Notes: generated from the letters alone by a model not told the origin. A DNA stretch of 64,000 nucleotides from Rhizopus arrhizus (GCA_024220505.1 JAKZZE010000001.1:1426001-1490000); one strand, 5' to 3'. Positions 51,908-62,275 are shown, counted from the first letter of the stretch. Program-made: numbers and translations.

Positions 51908-52300
51908 ATGAAAGGCATCTTAACCGAAACCGCAGACCCTAACATTGTTTTGCAAATGATAACAAGTAGACAAACTTGCCTAGCTCTTAATCGTGCAAAT
52001 AAAATTGTTGAAAAAGAGTTTGCTAAGCATCCAAAAGCTGTAAAATCACCAACTTCAATATATAACAAGCACAATGATAGAGAAAAGGAAAGGCTTATAG
52101 ATCGAATGATTGAAACGCCCGAGGTGAAAGGAAAGATTGCTAGGTTTGCAAGGGAATTTGATATCAACCCGCGTACTGCTGAAAGATGATAGAAAAGCTA
52201 TAAAGATACAGGAGAGGCGCCATACAATAAAAAAAGGGATTACTAAGGCATGCAGTGAGGCTCTCATCAGTGATCTTTTTAGGTTTGCTAGCCATTCCAA
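51908..52300 (+). pseudogene. Helix-turn-helix transposase N-terminal fragment
   Basis: MKGILTETADPN... ends in a homeodomain-like helix-turn-helix (KGKIARFAREFDINPRTAER), then two adjacent stops where Trp codons are expected. The frame continues KSYKDTGEAPYNKK before decaying. The layout is that of the DNA-binding end of IS630-type fungal transposases. No catalytic part follows. Confidence 0.5.
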
Positions 52301-52851
52301 GTAACGGCACCCATAATAAAGGCAGTCATAAAGGAATTAAGACGATAGCATGACTTCCGAATAAAGTGTTTAATTTAAAAAGTTGAAAAAAAAAAAAAAA
52401 AAAAAACTGTTGAATATTTATGTTTACAGTATGAATATCACGTATGTCTTCCTCAATTGACAACAATGAGAAACTTAAGACGACGTTATATTGATATTGA
52501 AGGTGTTTTTTTTTCCATCCTTTCTTTTTTTCTATTTATTTCATATTCAAATTCTATAATAAGGAAATGGTCAGTAATAAACCTTATAAACTTAGTTATT
52601 ATTTTTCTAATTTTGTTTTATATACACATCCTTAGTCAGAAATACATATCGAAAGCAACCTCTAAAAACAGAGTGTATAGCGCATGTTTACAGTTAAAGA
52701 AACTAAGTTGGGCCAATGAAAAAAAAATTGGTCAATTTAAAATTGAATTGGGACACGGTTGCCAAAAAAAAAAAAACTTGTCCAACTTACACTGTACAGA
52801 AGTATGAGAGAGTCATATCAATCACACAGAAAGCGGGCCACTGGGATCTAA
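52301..52851. other. Unassigned stretch downstream of the Fanzor gene
   Basis: Contains an A-run (52385-52405) and short plus-strand reading stretches (TTMRNLRRRYIDIEG; LQLKKLSWANEKK) that I cannot assign with confidence. In Fanzor loci the guide (omega/fRNA) is encoded at or just past the 3' end of the gene, which here would lie within about 52600-52900 on the minus strand. Confidence 0.3.
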
Positions 52852-54107
52852 CTAACGCACAAAGGCGTCAAGACGCTGATTTTTGTTTTTTGCAGCAAAT
52901 AAAAATATATCCAGTATGTTATGAGCAGTCATGATATCACGATTCCATATGATATTGCAATTGTTTTGCTTACACTGCAATACCGTATGTACTCTTCGTT
53001 TTGATTTGGCGGTTACAACATTGTCTACGTTTCTAGTCTTGCATTTGTTGCAGATTTGGCTTGTTAAGTATTCATCCACCATGCAAATATCAAACTGCTT
53101 TCCACAATATTTTTTCAAAGCCTTCTTAATCATCCGCACAGGAGCAGATTTATTTCCACAGAGGCTGGAACCAAACATACCATCACCAAAAGCAATGATG
53201 GTTTTCTTGGATCTTTTTTCGCGATCAATGGGAGCAGAAGGATAGTATCTATTCTCTTTCTTGGTAGATGTTCTTACACCTGTAGTTGCTTTTTCACCGT
53301 ATTTGTCACTACCGTGAATGAAGCGCTTACAGATCTCATGAACACCTTTTTGTTTTCTCATGTAGCATTTGAACTTCAGCTTTGACGACCTACACAGGTT
53401 TTTGCATGTTGCTCAAGTAAACAAGTAAAAAAAAAAAAAATATGTTTTTATTTACCAAGATTTTTCATTGTAGTAACTTGTAATATCGTCATATAAACTT
53501 AGTCTTTCTTTGCAAGCTTTTAAAAATTCTACCATATTGGATGTCTTTAACGAGCTTAAATTAGAAATTTTCAAAAACTAAGCCTTGTGTTGTTCTTGAT
53601 GCTTTTTTCGTATAGAATTCGCATCATTATAGCCACACAGATGATAGTACTCGTCCAAGCTTGTAGTCCTTTGCCTTCCGGATGTATCGACGGCAGTTAC
53701 AAGTGTGGCAACACCAGGATCTACTCCCCAAATTTCACAGCCATTTTCAATATCTTCGAGGAAGTCCTCAGGCTGTTTTCCCAGTAGAATATCTATTTGT
53801 TTTTTCTTCCTCACTCTAGAAAAAAGGAAAGAAATCGAATACCCATCGGTATATATAACGTTTCTATGTATAACTTGATTAAATTAAGGCTCTTACTTTT
53901 CAATTCAACTAAGCTAACTTACTGAAACTGTTTTTTCCCCTCTGAAAGGCTTTTTCGAGTTCGAAATCCCATTTTGAAAAAGTTAAAAAGCCTATGGTAG
54001 AAGTCCGAGAGAGCCGATTTATCTTTAACACCTTTTGGGATATTTTCAATACCAGATTGCTTCAACAGTCGCCAGAAAGCTTGGGCATCTATTTGTATTG
54101 ACTTCAT
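52852..54107 (-). pseudogene. Fanzor (TnpB-like RNA-guided nuclease), one internal stop
   Basis: Three exons on the minus strand (54107-53923, 53815-53456, 53389-52852) join by GT-AG introns of 107 and 66 bases into 1083 nt. One TAG (53578-53580, codon 141) interrupts an otherwise open 360-codon frame. RuvC-I is IWGVDPGVATLVTAV (D94). The alternative catalytic Glu lies in DICMVDEYLTSQICNKC (E288). The zinc ribbon has CNKC and CKQNNC, and RuvC-III is IWNRDIMTAHNIL (D333). These are the features of eukaryotic Fanzor proteins, which cut DNA guided by an RNA from their own locus. Upstream (54108-54290) a decayed N-terminus can be read with several stops (NCNGELA, SVYE, GDLDIKLTDKRLVVM), so this copy is probably inactive. 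Confidence 0.8.
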
Positions 54108-54290
54108 CGCAAATGAGCATAAGGTTTTTACTGTGTTACATTACAACAAGTCTTTTATCTGTCAATTTAATGTCAAGGTCTCCACTCTGTCATCCAATTA
54201 CTTATTCATACACGCTCACTATTGCGCTCTCTAAATATCAGGCTAATTCGCCATTACAATTGTCATTTCTTTGTTCATCATTGTAACCTT
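54108..54290 (-). pseudogene. Decayed Fanzor N-terminal region
   Basis: The minus strand reads NEGYNDEQRNDNCNGELA, a stop, YLESAIVSVYE, a stop, VIG, a stop, QSGDLDIKLTDKRLVVM, then a stop. A one-base shift then leads into TVKTLCSFAMKSIQIDAQ of the next exon. The stops fall where Trp or Gln codons could have been. A small deletion probably joined this part to the exon at 54107. Confidence 0.45.
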
Positions 54291-54709
54291 CATTCACACT
54301 CAGGTTACTTTATAAAATACTCATCACTTCCAAAATACAATAAAACAATAGGTTTCTTTTTAAGACTTTTAACCAACTGAACATCGTCTTAATTCTATAA
54401 CATATATCACAGATAAAAACACTCACTCATAGAGCGTTCATATCGCAACGTATGTAGAAAGTAGAAAGTAGAAATCACGAACAATAACCTTTCTCATTCT
54501 TTCCTTTGGGTTATGTAGTGTTTTATCTTACATTGTGCCCAGCACACTTTTGTCCGTTTTTCTTCTTGTATTCTTTTTCTCTGTTTTATTTTAATTCATT
54601 ATTATCTATTCCCTGCTTACACATTATACATGTTTTATTAGCTTTGCTTCTTGTACATTTTATTCCTTAAACCGTAAATTTTGTTTTCATGACTATGTAA
54701 ATGTAAGTA
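54291..54709. other. Spacer between the recombinase-like and Fanzor genes
   Basis: About 420 bp, AT-rich, with a short GTAGAAA tandem repeat near 54455-54473. It separates two genes on the same strand. Nothing else was recognised. Confidence 0.5.
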
Positions 54710-55505
54710 TCATTTAGAGCGGTGGGAAAGGGCTTTACGGCACGCAAAAGGCTTTAAATAATTGTCGTTATTGAGTATTTCACCGCGACTGTACACTTCA
54801 TATTTTCCTGTTTCGCGAAACCGATCGACCACAATGCATTCTAAACAGCTATGATTACTATTAAAATGTTAATACACACGTAATAATCAAAAGTCGTGAT
54901 GTTATAAAACTTACTTGACCAAAGTTTTGATATCATCAGGATTTGTGGAAAGCCCGGCGTAATCAACGATCACAAGACATACTTTTTTAATATTCGCTGA
55001 CAACTTTGATAATAAAGCTACATTAATCAAAAATTAGTTCATTGTGTTATCCCTTTAATTGTTCGTCTAACATTCCCATATCTCCAGAACTTACTTTGGG
55101 TGCTCCCAACACAATAGTTTAACTCCATTTTTTCAAGTTCCTTGACAACATTAGGCATATCTCTAGAGTCAATGGGGGCTTCCAGCCAAACTTCGTGGAG
55201 AAACATACATCAACTCAACAAGTGACCTTTCCCTCAAACAGTCAATCATACTTTGAAGATTAACCTTTAGCGCATCATTCAACAGTTCACATGGGCTTTT
55301 TCTTGCATATCCTATAATTTCAAAGCCATCTGTCTTCAGCTTATTGATGTAACACTCGTATCTTTTTTGATAATTTTTTTTTTTGTAAATTAAGTTTTTT
55401 TTTTATGAACTTGTTAGTCACACATACTCGTAGAGGTGGAACCTGATTTTTAAACAGAAGAGAATAAAGGATAAAGAATAATGAAGATTATAAGCAAAAA
55501 TAAAA

Positions 55506-56096
55506 TTAATCGGAAATCCTATTCAGAAGAATATGGATTTGTCGATTAATGGTTGTAATAATTGCATCGGTAGTAAAAGGAATACTGTTGATGACGAGCT
55601 GCCAGTAGGCTTTCCAGATATAAAATTGAGTAGTCGAGACAATTACAAAGAAAGGACGGTAAAGATTGGATCGATGATGGAAAGGAGACTTGATAGAGTG
55701 TAAAGCATTCAGAATGTCGGTGTTGGTGAACAAGTAAGTGGGGAAATGATATTTGAGTACCATGGACCAAATAGGGTTCTTGTTCGGACAAGAAACAACA
55801 AAATGTTCAATATCTTCTGCTGCCGAGCCACACAGCCTGCATAACTTACTAGATACAGTTCCAATTTTATGAAGATATGTGGCGGTAGGCAATTTCTTGG
55901 AAAGTACCCTATACCAGTGATTTCGAGCCGGAAGTAAAAGAGGGAGTGACCAAAAGGTTTTGAAATCCTTTGCTGGAATGAGGGAGAAAAGTGATATCGT
56001 TCCAGTAATTTTCAAGTTGCGAAAAGAGTGAGATGTATAACTATGCCATAACTGATTGTGTTGAAGTTGGCTGACGAGTTTTTTGATAATTGGCAA
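55506..56096 (-). mobile_element. LINE 3' fragment (RT-linked zinc-binding region)
   Basis: A 196-codon minus-strand frame. The block LPARNHWYRVLSKKLPTATY, then CRLCGSAAEDIEHFVVSC, is the zinc-binding region found at the C-terminus of many non-LTR reverse transcriptases. The RT itself is missing, as expected of 5'-truncated LINE insertions. It lies between exons of the recombinase-like gene. It differs from the C-terminus of the LINE at 57651, so it is a second LINE lineage. Confidence 0.8.
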
Positions 56097-56645
56097 AATT
56101 GTGCACTAAAAAGACTTATGCACAATGTTGGTACGGAGTTGTGTTTGTAAATTACGTATTTTTACAGTACTACATACCTCTATCCTTCTCTTTCATCAGA
56201 TATATTGTTTTGCGCTCTATTCGACCATTATTAGTGCGCTTTCTCGATATCTGAGCGTTCAAGTATTTGGCACCACATTTTTTGGAAAATTGGGTAAACG
56301 CTCCAATTTTCCTATCTTGATATAAACCTGTATGCTGTTTTGTAATCGAGAAAATCTGGCTTGATGACATATCAAAGCGTTCGTATACTCCTTCGTTTTG
56401 TGGATCGTATACAAGAAAGATATCATTTATGAATTCGATAAGCTGTGATTCAGAATCTAAAAGTTGTGACATTAGCTCATGAGCTGTAATGAGCAAGTAA
56501 GAAAATAAGAGTAATACTTACGGATTACTTTATCTTTTGTTTCATTATCTACTTCTTCAATTGCTTCTTCAAATTCTTCAGATGGTGAGCTCAATTCTGC
56601 ATGACGGTACCGTTTGTACCTAAATGGAAAAAAATTGATTCTTTT

Positions 56646-56972
56646 TGAGTTATTTGCAGATAGTAAAGTGAGAAATAGAAAGGAAAATAGTACTTGAAAA
56701 CTAGTGAATGAGTCTCTATGTAATTTTATTAAATTTCAAGACGAAAGAAAGAACCCATTTAATCAAACTACGCCTTTATGTAGAAAATGAAATTATTCAG
56801 GGACCGAAGTGAGTTCAAGGTCAATTTTAGTATTGAGCTTGAACAATATAAACATTGTATATGAGCTTTAGGGAATATGTAATAATATTATGTATTCAGT
56901 ATTTGTTATTTCTTATATAAGACCTGGGTAATCTCATACAAATACTAAGTATTTAATGAGGTAAATACGACA
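56646..56972 (-). repeat. Solo LTR-2 with CTTTT duplication
   Basis: 327 bp, TGAGTTATTTGCAG...AAATACGACA, between CTTTT (56641-45) and CTTTT (56973-77). Removing it with one CTTTT restores an open frame across the recombinase-like gene. Confidence 0.92.
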
Positions 56973-57148
56973 CTTTTACTTGCGAGAAGATATGGTTCTG
57001 ACGGTGTATCAATGTAGCAAAGTTCAACATCCTGGATTGCGGCAATTTTTGCTTCATTTAAAATTTCATTTTCAGTAGTCAATGTATCGCCATAGAATAT
57101 ACAAGCTGCTTGCGAAGATGTGATCAGTATCTCTGAGTTTGAGGGCAT

Positions 57149-57539
57149 TCAAGTGGACGAGAAGTGGACGCGTGCCAAGAACAGCATGATTTCTAAGCAA
57201 GCGACTTAGATTCTGAAAATACGACTTTCATTTCTGAAAATAAGAAATTAATTTTGATTGGCCAGCGACGTTGTTTTTTATTTGCCTGTGACTTCAATTT
57301 TGATTGGCTGCAACATTTACAGCTTGGAAGCAGCTGTAAATGTGCTATTCCAGCTAATTTTATTGGGAAGTTACGACGATTTTAATTGGAAAGTTGTGCA
57401 TTTTTTTAGACAAACTGCCAAAAATAATCTAAACTCGAGACAAAAAATTTTCGAAAGCAGACATTTATTTTTGTTTAAACATGGTATTTTATTTATTTAT
57501 GATCCATTTGAGCGCTAAAATATACAACAAATAAGTGTC
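57149..57539. other. Region upstream of the recombinase-like gene
   Basis: Contains two copies of ATTTTGATTGGC (57252-57263, 57297-57308) and a short palindromic stretch TTTACAGCTTGGAAGCAGCT (~57326-57345). No gene recognised. Confidence 0.4.
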
Positions 57540-57650
57540 CGCCCGGACCAGTTCAATCCGTTTGGAAGTGAGTGCTAAGAAAAAACCCCTTATGGGAACA
57601 AGGGTAAAAAATGAGAAAGGAAAGTAGGATGCATAGAGAGACGTTTGAAG

Positions 57651-60600
57651 TTAGTTGAATTGTCTCAGCCATTCAATTAGCTTTTGACCATGAGGTGCCT
57701 TGCATGGAATGGTTGTATAGTGTTGTAGTTGATCTAATTCATGGAGGATAGAACATATAACGGGCCATCGCCAGGTCCAGGACAAAGCAATACTAGAGGA
57801 AACAAATGCGCGTGTCGGAAGCATATTCAAAAGGAAAGATATAGGGTCGGCTATTGTTTCAGGCATACAGAGTCGGCGATGCGTATTGAGGCAACTGATG
57901 GCGTGTCGTCTTGACAGGTTATTGTTGGGATGACGGGGGCAGGGTTTGGGGGCCCCACCCGGTAACCAACCAAGGCGCCAGCGTAGACATCGACTTCTTT
58001 CTTCATGAGTCATTGGTAGCCACAAGATGGGGTCGAGGGTGATTGTTGGTCGACAGCTGGATAGCAGTTTGGAGTTCTTACCTTGGATCTGTTTTTCAAG
58101 GTTAGAGTGAAGAAATTTCTTTTTTATCGCTCTAAAGCCTCGAGCATCTAAGTCGGCTATCGTCGGCGGCATCAATCTCCACAGAGCAGTTTTTGATAGT
58201 CGATACCATTGATGACCTCTTGTGTACTGTATGTGTGGCATTAAGAGATATAGTAGTGTGTCTTCAGGTAAAGATAATGAACGAAAGAGGAATTGGGCTT
58301 GCAGGATAGCTATCCTTTCTTTCATTGTGGGTAACTTAGCCAAATGCAGCATCACCTTGGTGGATGTGTTTCCAGATGCGCCATAGATCTTACGTATGCA
58401 TTTGTTTTGTGCCTCTTCTAGAGTTTTCAGCTGAGTGTGATTGAAGCAGTTAATAGCTATGCCGTATTCCATTTGTGGTCGAACTATTTGAGCATAAAAT
58501 CGAGAGCATAGGAGCTTGGAGAATCCTGAAGGATTTACCCCAATAGAAGATAGAGCATTCATCGTAGCCATGGCTTTGAGAATATTGCTTTGTACAAGCT
58601 TCTCCGGATCAAGTTGACCACCTGGTTTGAAAGGTATTCCTAGGTAGTTAAAAGTTGTCGCTTGCGGTATAACTTGGTCATAGATCGCATATTCTATTGT
58701 TTGTGGTTGGTTATCCAAGATGACACATTTTGAAGGATTCCACCGGTATCCCATTTGCATACTGTGTTCTTCGCATTTTTGTAGTAGGTCAACCATTGTT
58801 GAGCTATTGGCTATTAAAACCACATCATCCGCATAAAGTAAGCAGTTCAAGAGTGGTGCTAACTGTAATGGCGATGTATCCTCCTTTATGGTTTGAGGGC
58901 GTAGGTATACCGGAAGTTGATTTATATATACCGAGTAAAGATAGGGCGAGAGGATGGATCCTTGGAGTACTCCAGTCTTTGGATGGAAACGCCTAGAAGT
59001 TGCGTTTGAGACAAGTACTTCTATCTGAACTTCGTCGAACAAGTTGCGTAGAAGACCTAGGAGTGGAGCTGATATACAATGTTGTAATACCTTCCATACA
59101 TGGTTTCTGTCAACAGTATCATAGGCGGATTTTATATCCAGAAAGGCCAGAACGGGTTTGCTATGGTAATGTGAACGCAGTATATGGCAGATCTCTGCAA
59201 GACAAAGTGCTTGGTCTAACGCACCACGGGATTCTCTAAAGCCCCCTTGTGCAATGTCAAGCGAGGGTCCGTCAGTTTGCAAATTATATTGGATGCAACG
59301 TTCCAAGATCTTTCTAAAGATAGAAGTTAGGCTGATAGGTCGGTAATTACTCGGTTCGTCAGTGGAGCCTTTTTTATATATCGGGACAACTTGAGCAACA
59401 CGCCAAGATTGTGGAGTATAAGACCACATCCAACACAAACGGAAGAGCGAAAGAAGAAGCGGTGTCAGTAGATGTTGTATTGGTCGGAGCATTTCATTCC
59501 GTAGGTGATCCACACCAGGTGCTTTCTTTGTTGGTAAGTTTCTAATGGCTTCTTGGATATCCTCTGCAGTAATTGGGCATTCTATCTCAAAGGGTAAAAT
59601 TGGATTATAAATATTGTTTATTTGAACTTCCCTTAGCAATTGTCCCGAAAAAACATTCTCTAGATGTGAAGCCATTATGTCTGCAGCATGCTGAGGGCCT
59701 TGTGGTGTAGAGAAAGCTGGCCGTAGGGTACGATGTTTACGGATACGACTAAGTCTAGAAATAGCTTTTGTGTACTCCCCAATTGCCATCTGATGACAGA
59801 ACCTACGCCAGTTTTCTCGACGTCGTTGATGGATAAGGCGCCTTAGCATTGCACGTGCTTGTTGGTGTTGTAACCAGAAATGGAGTTTATTCAGACCGTA
59901 TGCTTTACGCCATTTCCTATAGTAATATTCTCTAGCCTCGTATGCTTGTCTCATTTCCGCTGTCCAAAAGTCCTTCATTGGGTCGGTTTGTTGGCATATG
60001 CGTCCACAAATGCTATCCAGTGACATATATATTGCTTGGCAAATGTCATCATTTAGCTTTTCAATAAAACCTCTTGCTGACTGTTGATCTTGAGGCTGTA
60101 GGTTATTGTTCTCGATAGACATTGATATGTTGTTGGTTGCATTTTGGAAACTTTGGATATATTGATTCCTTGTTTTGGCTTCTTGCAGCTTTGTGAGCCT
60201 CCAAGTGATACGTGGTTGTTGGTTACGGACTTCTGGTAATATGCTGGGATGAAATGAAAAAGATATCATCTTGTGGGCAGAATCCAAAGAAAGATCTTCC
60301 CATATTGTTAAGGAAGGGTTACATAGCTCAGTATCGCTCATGAAGAAGTCTATGATGCTGCTACCTTGGTGTGCTATAAAGGTGGGTTTTCCATATGCAA
60401 GGCGTTGGTTCCATAATATGAAATTATGTTCTTGCAGCCATCTATATATCATGTTGCCTCTGGGGTTTGTAGAGCTATCTCCAGTATAAGATCCCATTCT
60501 TGCATTAAAATCGCCACAGAGGATGGTATACTTGACATCGGGTGCTGTACGTGGTAAGGAATCCAGGACTTGACTAACAACTTGATTGTTAAGTGAGGGT

Positions 60601-60935
60601 GGGAGATAAACACAATGAACGAGAGTGTCTGCGATAATGAAGGAGAGTTTGTATTGTGAAACCGACGTGTTGTCGTTCGGTAGGTGATGAACATGATATG
60701 GGCAGGTTGGGTTAATAAGGAGACTGATACCTTGATGTCCCTTAGTGGCTAGGGGCTGTGTTTTGATGCCATATGTGTGAAATTGTTTCCAGTGAGTAGG
60801 GTATTTGTTGGGTGGCAAAAGCCAAGTTTCAGTAATAAGTAGAACCGAGGAAGATTGGGCAAGATGGAGTATTGGTGATATGACCTGTTTTGCTAGGCCT
60901 GTGGCATTGAAGAGAGTAATAGTGATTGGACTCAT
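57651..60935 (-). CDS. LINE ORF2: endonuclease and reverse transcriptase, 1094 aa
   Basis: An open frame from ATG 60935, overlapping the ORF1 stop as ATGA. The N-terminal APE-type endonuclease (~1-240) has ITETWLLPPNKY, CVYLPPSLN and LCGDFNARMGS. RT (~470-760) has NYRPISLTSIFRKILER, LAFLDIKSAYDTVDR, GVLQGSILSPYLYS and the catalytic YADD (~700). The C-terminus (~1000-1040) has Cys/His spacing (CPRHPNNNLSRRHAISC) like an RT-linked zinc region. The enzyme nicks the target and primes reverse transcription there. All key residues seen are intact, so this copy may be active. Confidence 0.93.
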   Translation of the reverse strand: MSPITITLFNATGLAKQVISPILHLAQSSSVLLITETWLLPPNKYPTHWKQFHTYGIKTQPLATKGHQGISLLINPTCPYHVHHLPNDNTSVSQYKLSFIIADTLVHCVYLPPSLNNQVVSQVLDSLPRTAPDVKYTILCGDFNARMGSYTGDSSTNPRGNMIYRWLQEHNFILWNQRLAYGKPTFIAHQGSSIIDFFMSDTELCNPSLTIWEDLSLDSAHKMISFSFHPSILPEVRNQQPRITWRLTKLQEAKTRNQYIQSFQNATNNISMSIENNNLQPQDQQSARGFIEKLNDDICQAIYMSLDSICGRICQQTDPMKDFWTAEMRQAYEAREYYYRKWRKAYGLNKLHFWLQHQQARAMLRRLIHQRRRENWRRFCHQMAIGEYTKAISRLSRIRKHRTLRPAFSTPQGPQHAADIMASHLENVFSGQLLREVQINNIYNPILPFEIECPITAEDIQEAIRNLPTKKAPGVDHLRNEMLRPIQHLLTPLLLSLFRLCWMWSYTPQSWRVAQVVPIYKKGSTDEPSNYRPISLTSIFRKILERCIQYNLQTDGPSLDIAQGGFRESRGALDQALCLAEICHILRSHYHSKPVLAFLDIKSAYDTVDRNHVWKVLQHCISAPLLGLLRNLFDEVQIEVLVSNATSRRFHPKTGVLQGSILSPYLYSVYINQLPVYLRPQTIKEDTSPLQLAPLLNCLLYADDVVLIANSSTMVDLLQKCEEHSMQMGYRWNPSKCVILDNQPQTIEYAIYDQVIPQATTFNYLGIPFKPGGQLDPEKLVQSNILKAMATMNALSSIGVNPSGFSKLLCSRFYAQIVRPQMEYGIAINCFNHTQLKTLEEAQNKCIRKIYGASGNTSTKVMLHLAKLPTMKERIAILQAQFLFRSLSLPEDTLLYLLMPHIQYTRGHQWYRLSKTALWRLMPPTIADLDARGFRAIKKKFLHSNLEKQIQGKNSKLLSSCRPTITLDPILWLPMTHEERSRCLRWRLGWLPGGAPKPCPRHPNNNLSRRHAISCLNTHRRLCMPETIADPISFLLNMLPTRAFVSSSIALSWTWRWPVICSILHELDQLQHYTTIPCKAPHGQKLIEWLRQFN
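60932..60935 (-). promoter_or_regulatory. ATGA stop-start overlap coupling ORF1 and ORF2
   Basis: On the minus strand ATGA contains the ORF2 ATG and the ORF1 TGA, as in termination-reinitiation systems. Confidence 0.75.
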
Positions 60936-62275
60936 ATGGAGGCTGTATCATCCATAGGAGTCGTAGTTTCGTTCATGTCCTTAGGTTCTTCAAAGATGTT
61001 CATATGGTCATCATCGGAAAAGAATATGTCTATATCTTGCTGTCTGTTTGTTGTTCGTGCTGGTAGAGTTTCTTGTAAGAGCTGTTTGCTGATCCAGCCC
61101 TTCGAATAAAAGTATCGGGCAACGGCAAACTTGACTGGGGCTCGAATGTATTGCAGAGCTCTTTCAATGCGGTTACAGTGATGCATAAAAGCAAGATTTT
61201 CTCGCTCTTCAGGGGTGTGGTCAGCATATTTTGGATCACGAAGCACTTGGGGATCACAAGGATTAAAGTCCTCTTTGATGGTTACTTTGAAGCGTTGTAG
61301 TTGTTGTCGTAGTTCGTTTTCGTAATCATTGTGGATCAAAAGGGCGACAATGTTACGATCAGGGTAATGTATGTCAATGATGCGGTTATTGTTGATATCC
61401 AATTTGCGCAAGCGGGAGCGTATCTGTCCAATAGGTACTCTAGCCTTCGTAGGCAAGTAGATATATTTAAATCCTTGGTTGGTAGAGGGTGGCTGTAACA
61501 GACGTGCGGCTGCTTCTTGTCGTTGTAGGCGTCGTTGTTGTTGTTGGGCGGTCAGTTGGTCTTTAATTTGCTGAAGTTTTGCAGGTTGGTGCCATGGAGT
61601 TGAGTGTAAAAGTGTTGTTGCGGTGTTCTGAAGAGGAGGAAAATCGGACGGGTTCAAGCGGTTTGTAGGATTCGAGGTGTTGTTCTGTTGATTTAGTTGT
61701 TCTTGGAGATGTGCTGTCTGGGCTCGAAGTCGTTCGATTTCAGTTCTTGCGGAAGCTAATTCTTTTGTTAATAGTTGGATCATATTAAGGAGAGATTGTG
61801 AATCATTTTGGTTGCTGTTGGTTTGTGTCACTTGGGATGACGTAGCATCTTGGAAAGATCCAGAAAATTCAGGATTCATTGATGTTTGTGTGTTTGCAGG
61901 AGTAGACTGCGTAGAATTCACAATGTTTAACATAGTTTTGGCTCGGAAGCTACTGCCGCAACCATTGCAACGGAAAATAGGTTGTGGAGGCTCAGATTTA
62001 GTAGAGCCGTTTCGGCGGAAAATACCCTTTTTCTCGCAATTAGGACATCTCAGAGATTTGCGATGGGTCTCGAAATGAGAGATTAAGTAATCAATTTCAT
62101 CCTGTGATAGGATATTACTAATATTAGACATGTTATTGTTGCTATTATTATCAGATATAGCAGAGTCTGGAGGCATAATTGACGTTCTTTGATGTTTTAC
62201 TGTTGTTCGTAGTGTGTGTAACGTATAAATTCGCGAAAGAACCACGACGACATTTATTTTTGAAAAAAACGCCAA
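60932..62275 (-). CDS. LINE ORF1: zinc-ribbon and coiled-coil RNA-binding protein
   Basis: The frame allows a start at 62275, but ATG 62176 (MPPDSAISDNN) fits a disordered N-terminus better. In order: a C4 zinc-ribbon-like module (RCPNCEKKGIFRRNG ... FRCNGCGSSFRAK), a coiled coil (LLTKELASARTEIERLRAQT), Gln-rich linkers (QQQQRRLQRQE), and a C-terminal domain shared with LINE-2 ORF1 (QGFKYIYLPTKARVPIGQI, LLIHNDYE, APVKFAVARYFYSKGW). It probably coats element RNA. The stop overlaps the ORF2 start by four bases, suggesting coupled translation. Confidence 0.88.
   Translation of the reverse strand: MAFFSKINVVVVLSRIYTLHTLRTTVKHQRTSIMPPDSAISDNNSNNNMSNISNILSQDEIDYLISHFETHRKSLRCPNCEKKGIFRRNGSTKSEPPQPIFRCNGCGSSFRAKTMLNIVNSTQSTPANTQTSMNPEFSGSFQDATSSQVTQTNSNQNDSQSLLNMIQLLTKELASARTEIERLRAQTAHLQEQLNQQNNTSNPTNRLNPSDFPPLQNTATTLLHSTPWHQPAKLQQIKDQLTAQQQQRRLQRQEAAARLLQPPSTNQGFKYIYLPTKARVPIGQIRSRLRKLDINNNRIIDIHYPDRNIVALLIHNDYENELRQQLQRFKVTIKEDFNPCDPQVLRDPKYADHTPEERENLAFMHHCNRIERALQYIRAPVKFAVARYFYSKGWISKQLLQETLPARTTNRQQDIDIFFSDDDHMNIFEEPKDMNETTTPMDDTASI

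Larger units (their letters stand above)
54710..57148 (-). pseudogene. Resolvase-like (IS607-type?) recombinase gene, disrupted
   Basis: The reading starts at ATG 57148 (MPSNSEILITSSQAACIFYG) and is split by a solo LTR (56646-56972). It continues RYKRYRHAELSSPSEEFEE, an intron (~56511-56478) and an exon to 56178 (VYDPQNEGVYERFD, ISRKRTNNGRIERKTIYL). The gene then meets a LINE fragment (55506-56096). It resumes at ~55370 with KLKTDGFEIIGYARKSP, shifts frame at a C-run (~55175), and ends through two more exons (KKVCLVIVDYAGLSTNP; CLECIVVDRF to ALSHRSK, stop 54710). The GYARKS motif resembles the catalytic Ser region of serine recombinases, so an IS607 TnpA-like role is plausible but not proven. 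The long N-terminal region has no recognised fold. Confidence 0.5.

Noticed and set aside
52457..52807. 116-codon hydrophobic plus-strand ORF as a membrane protein
   Set aside because: AT-rich low complexity with T-runs; no supporting motif, and neighbouring sequence is decayed transposon.
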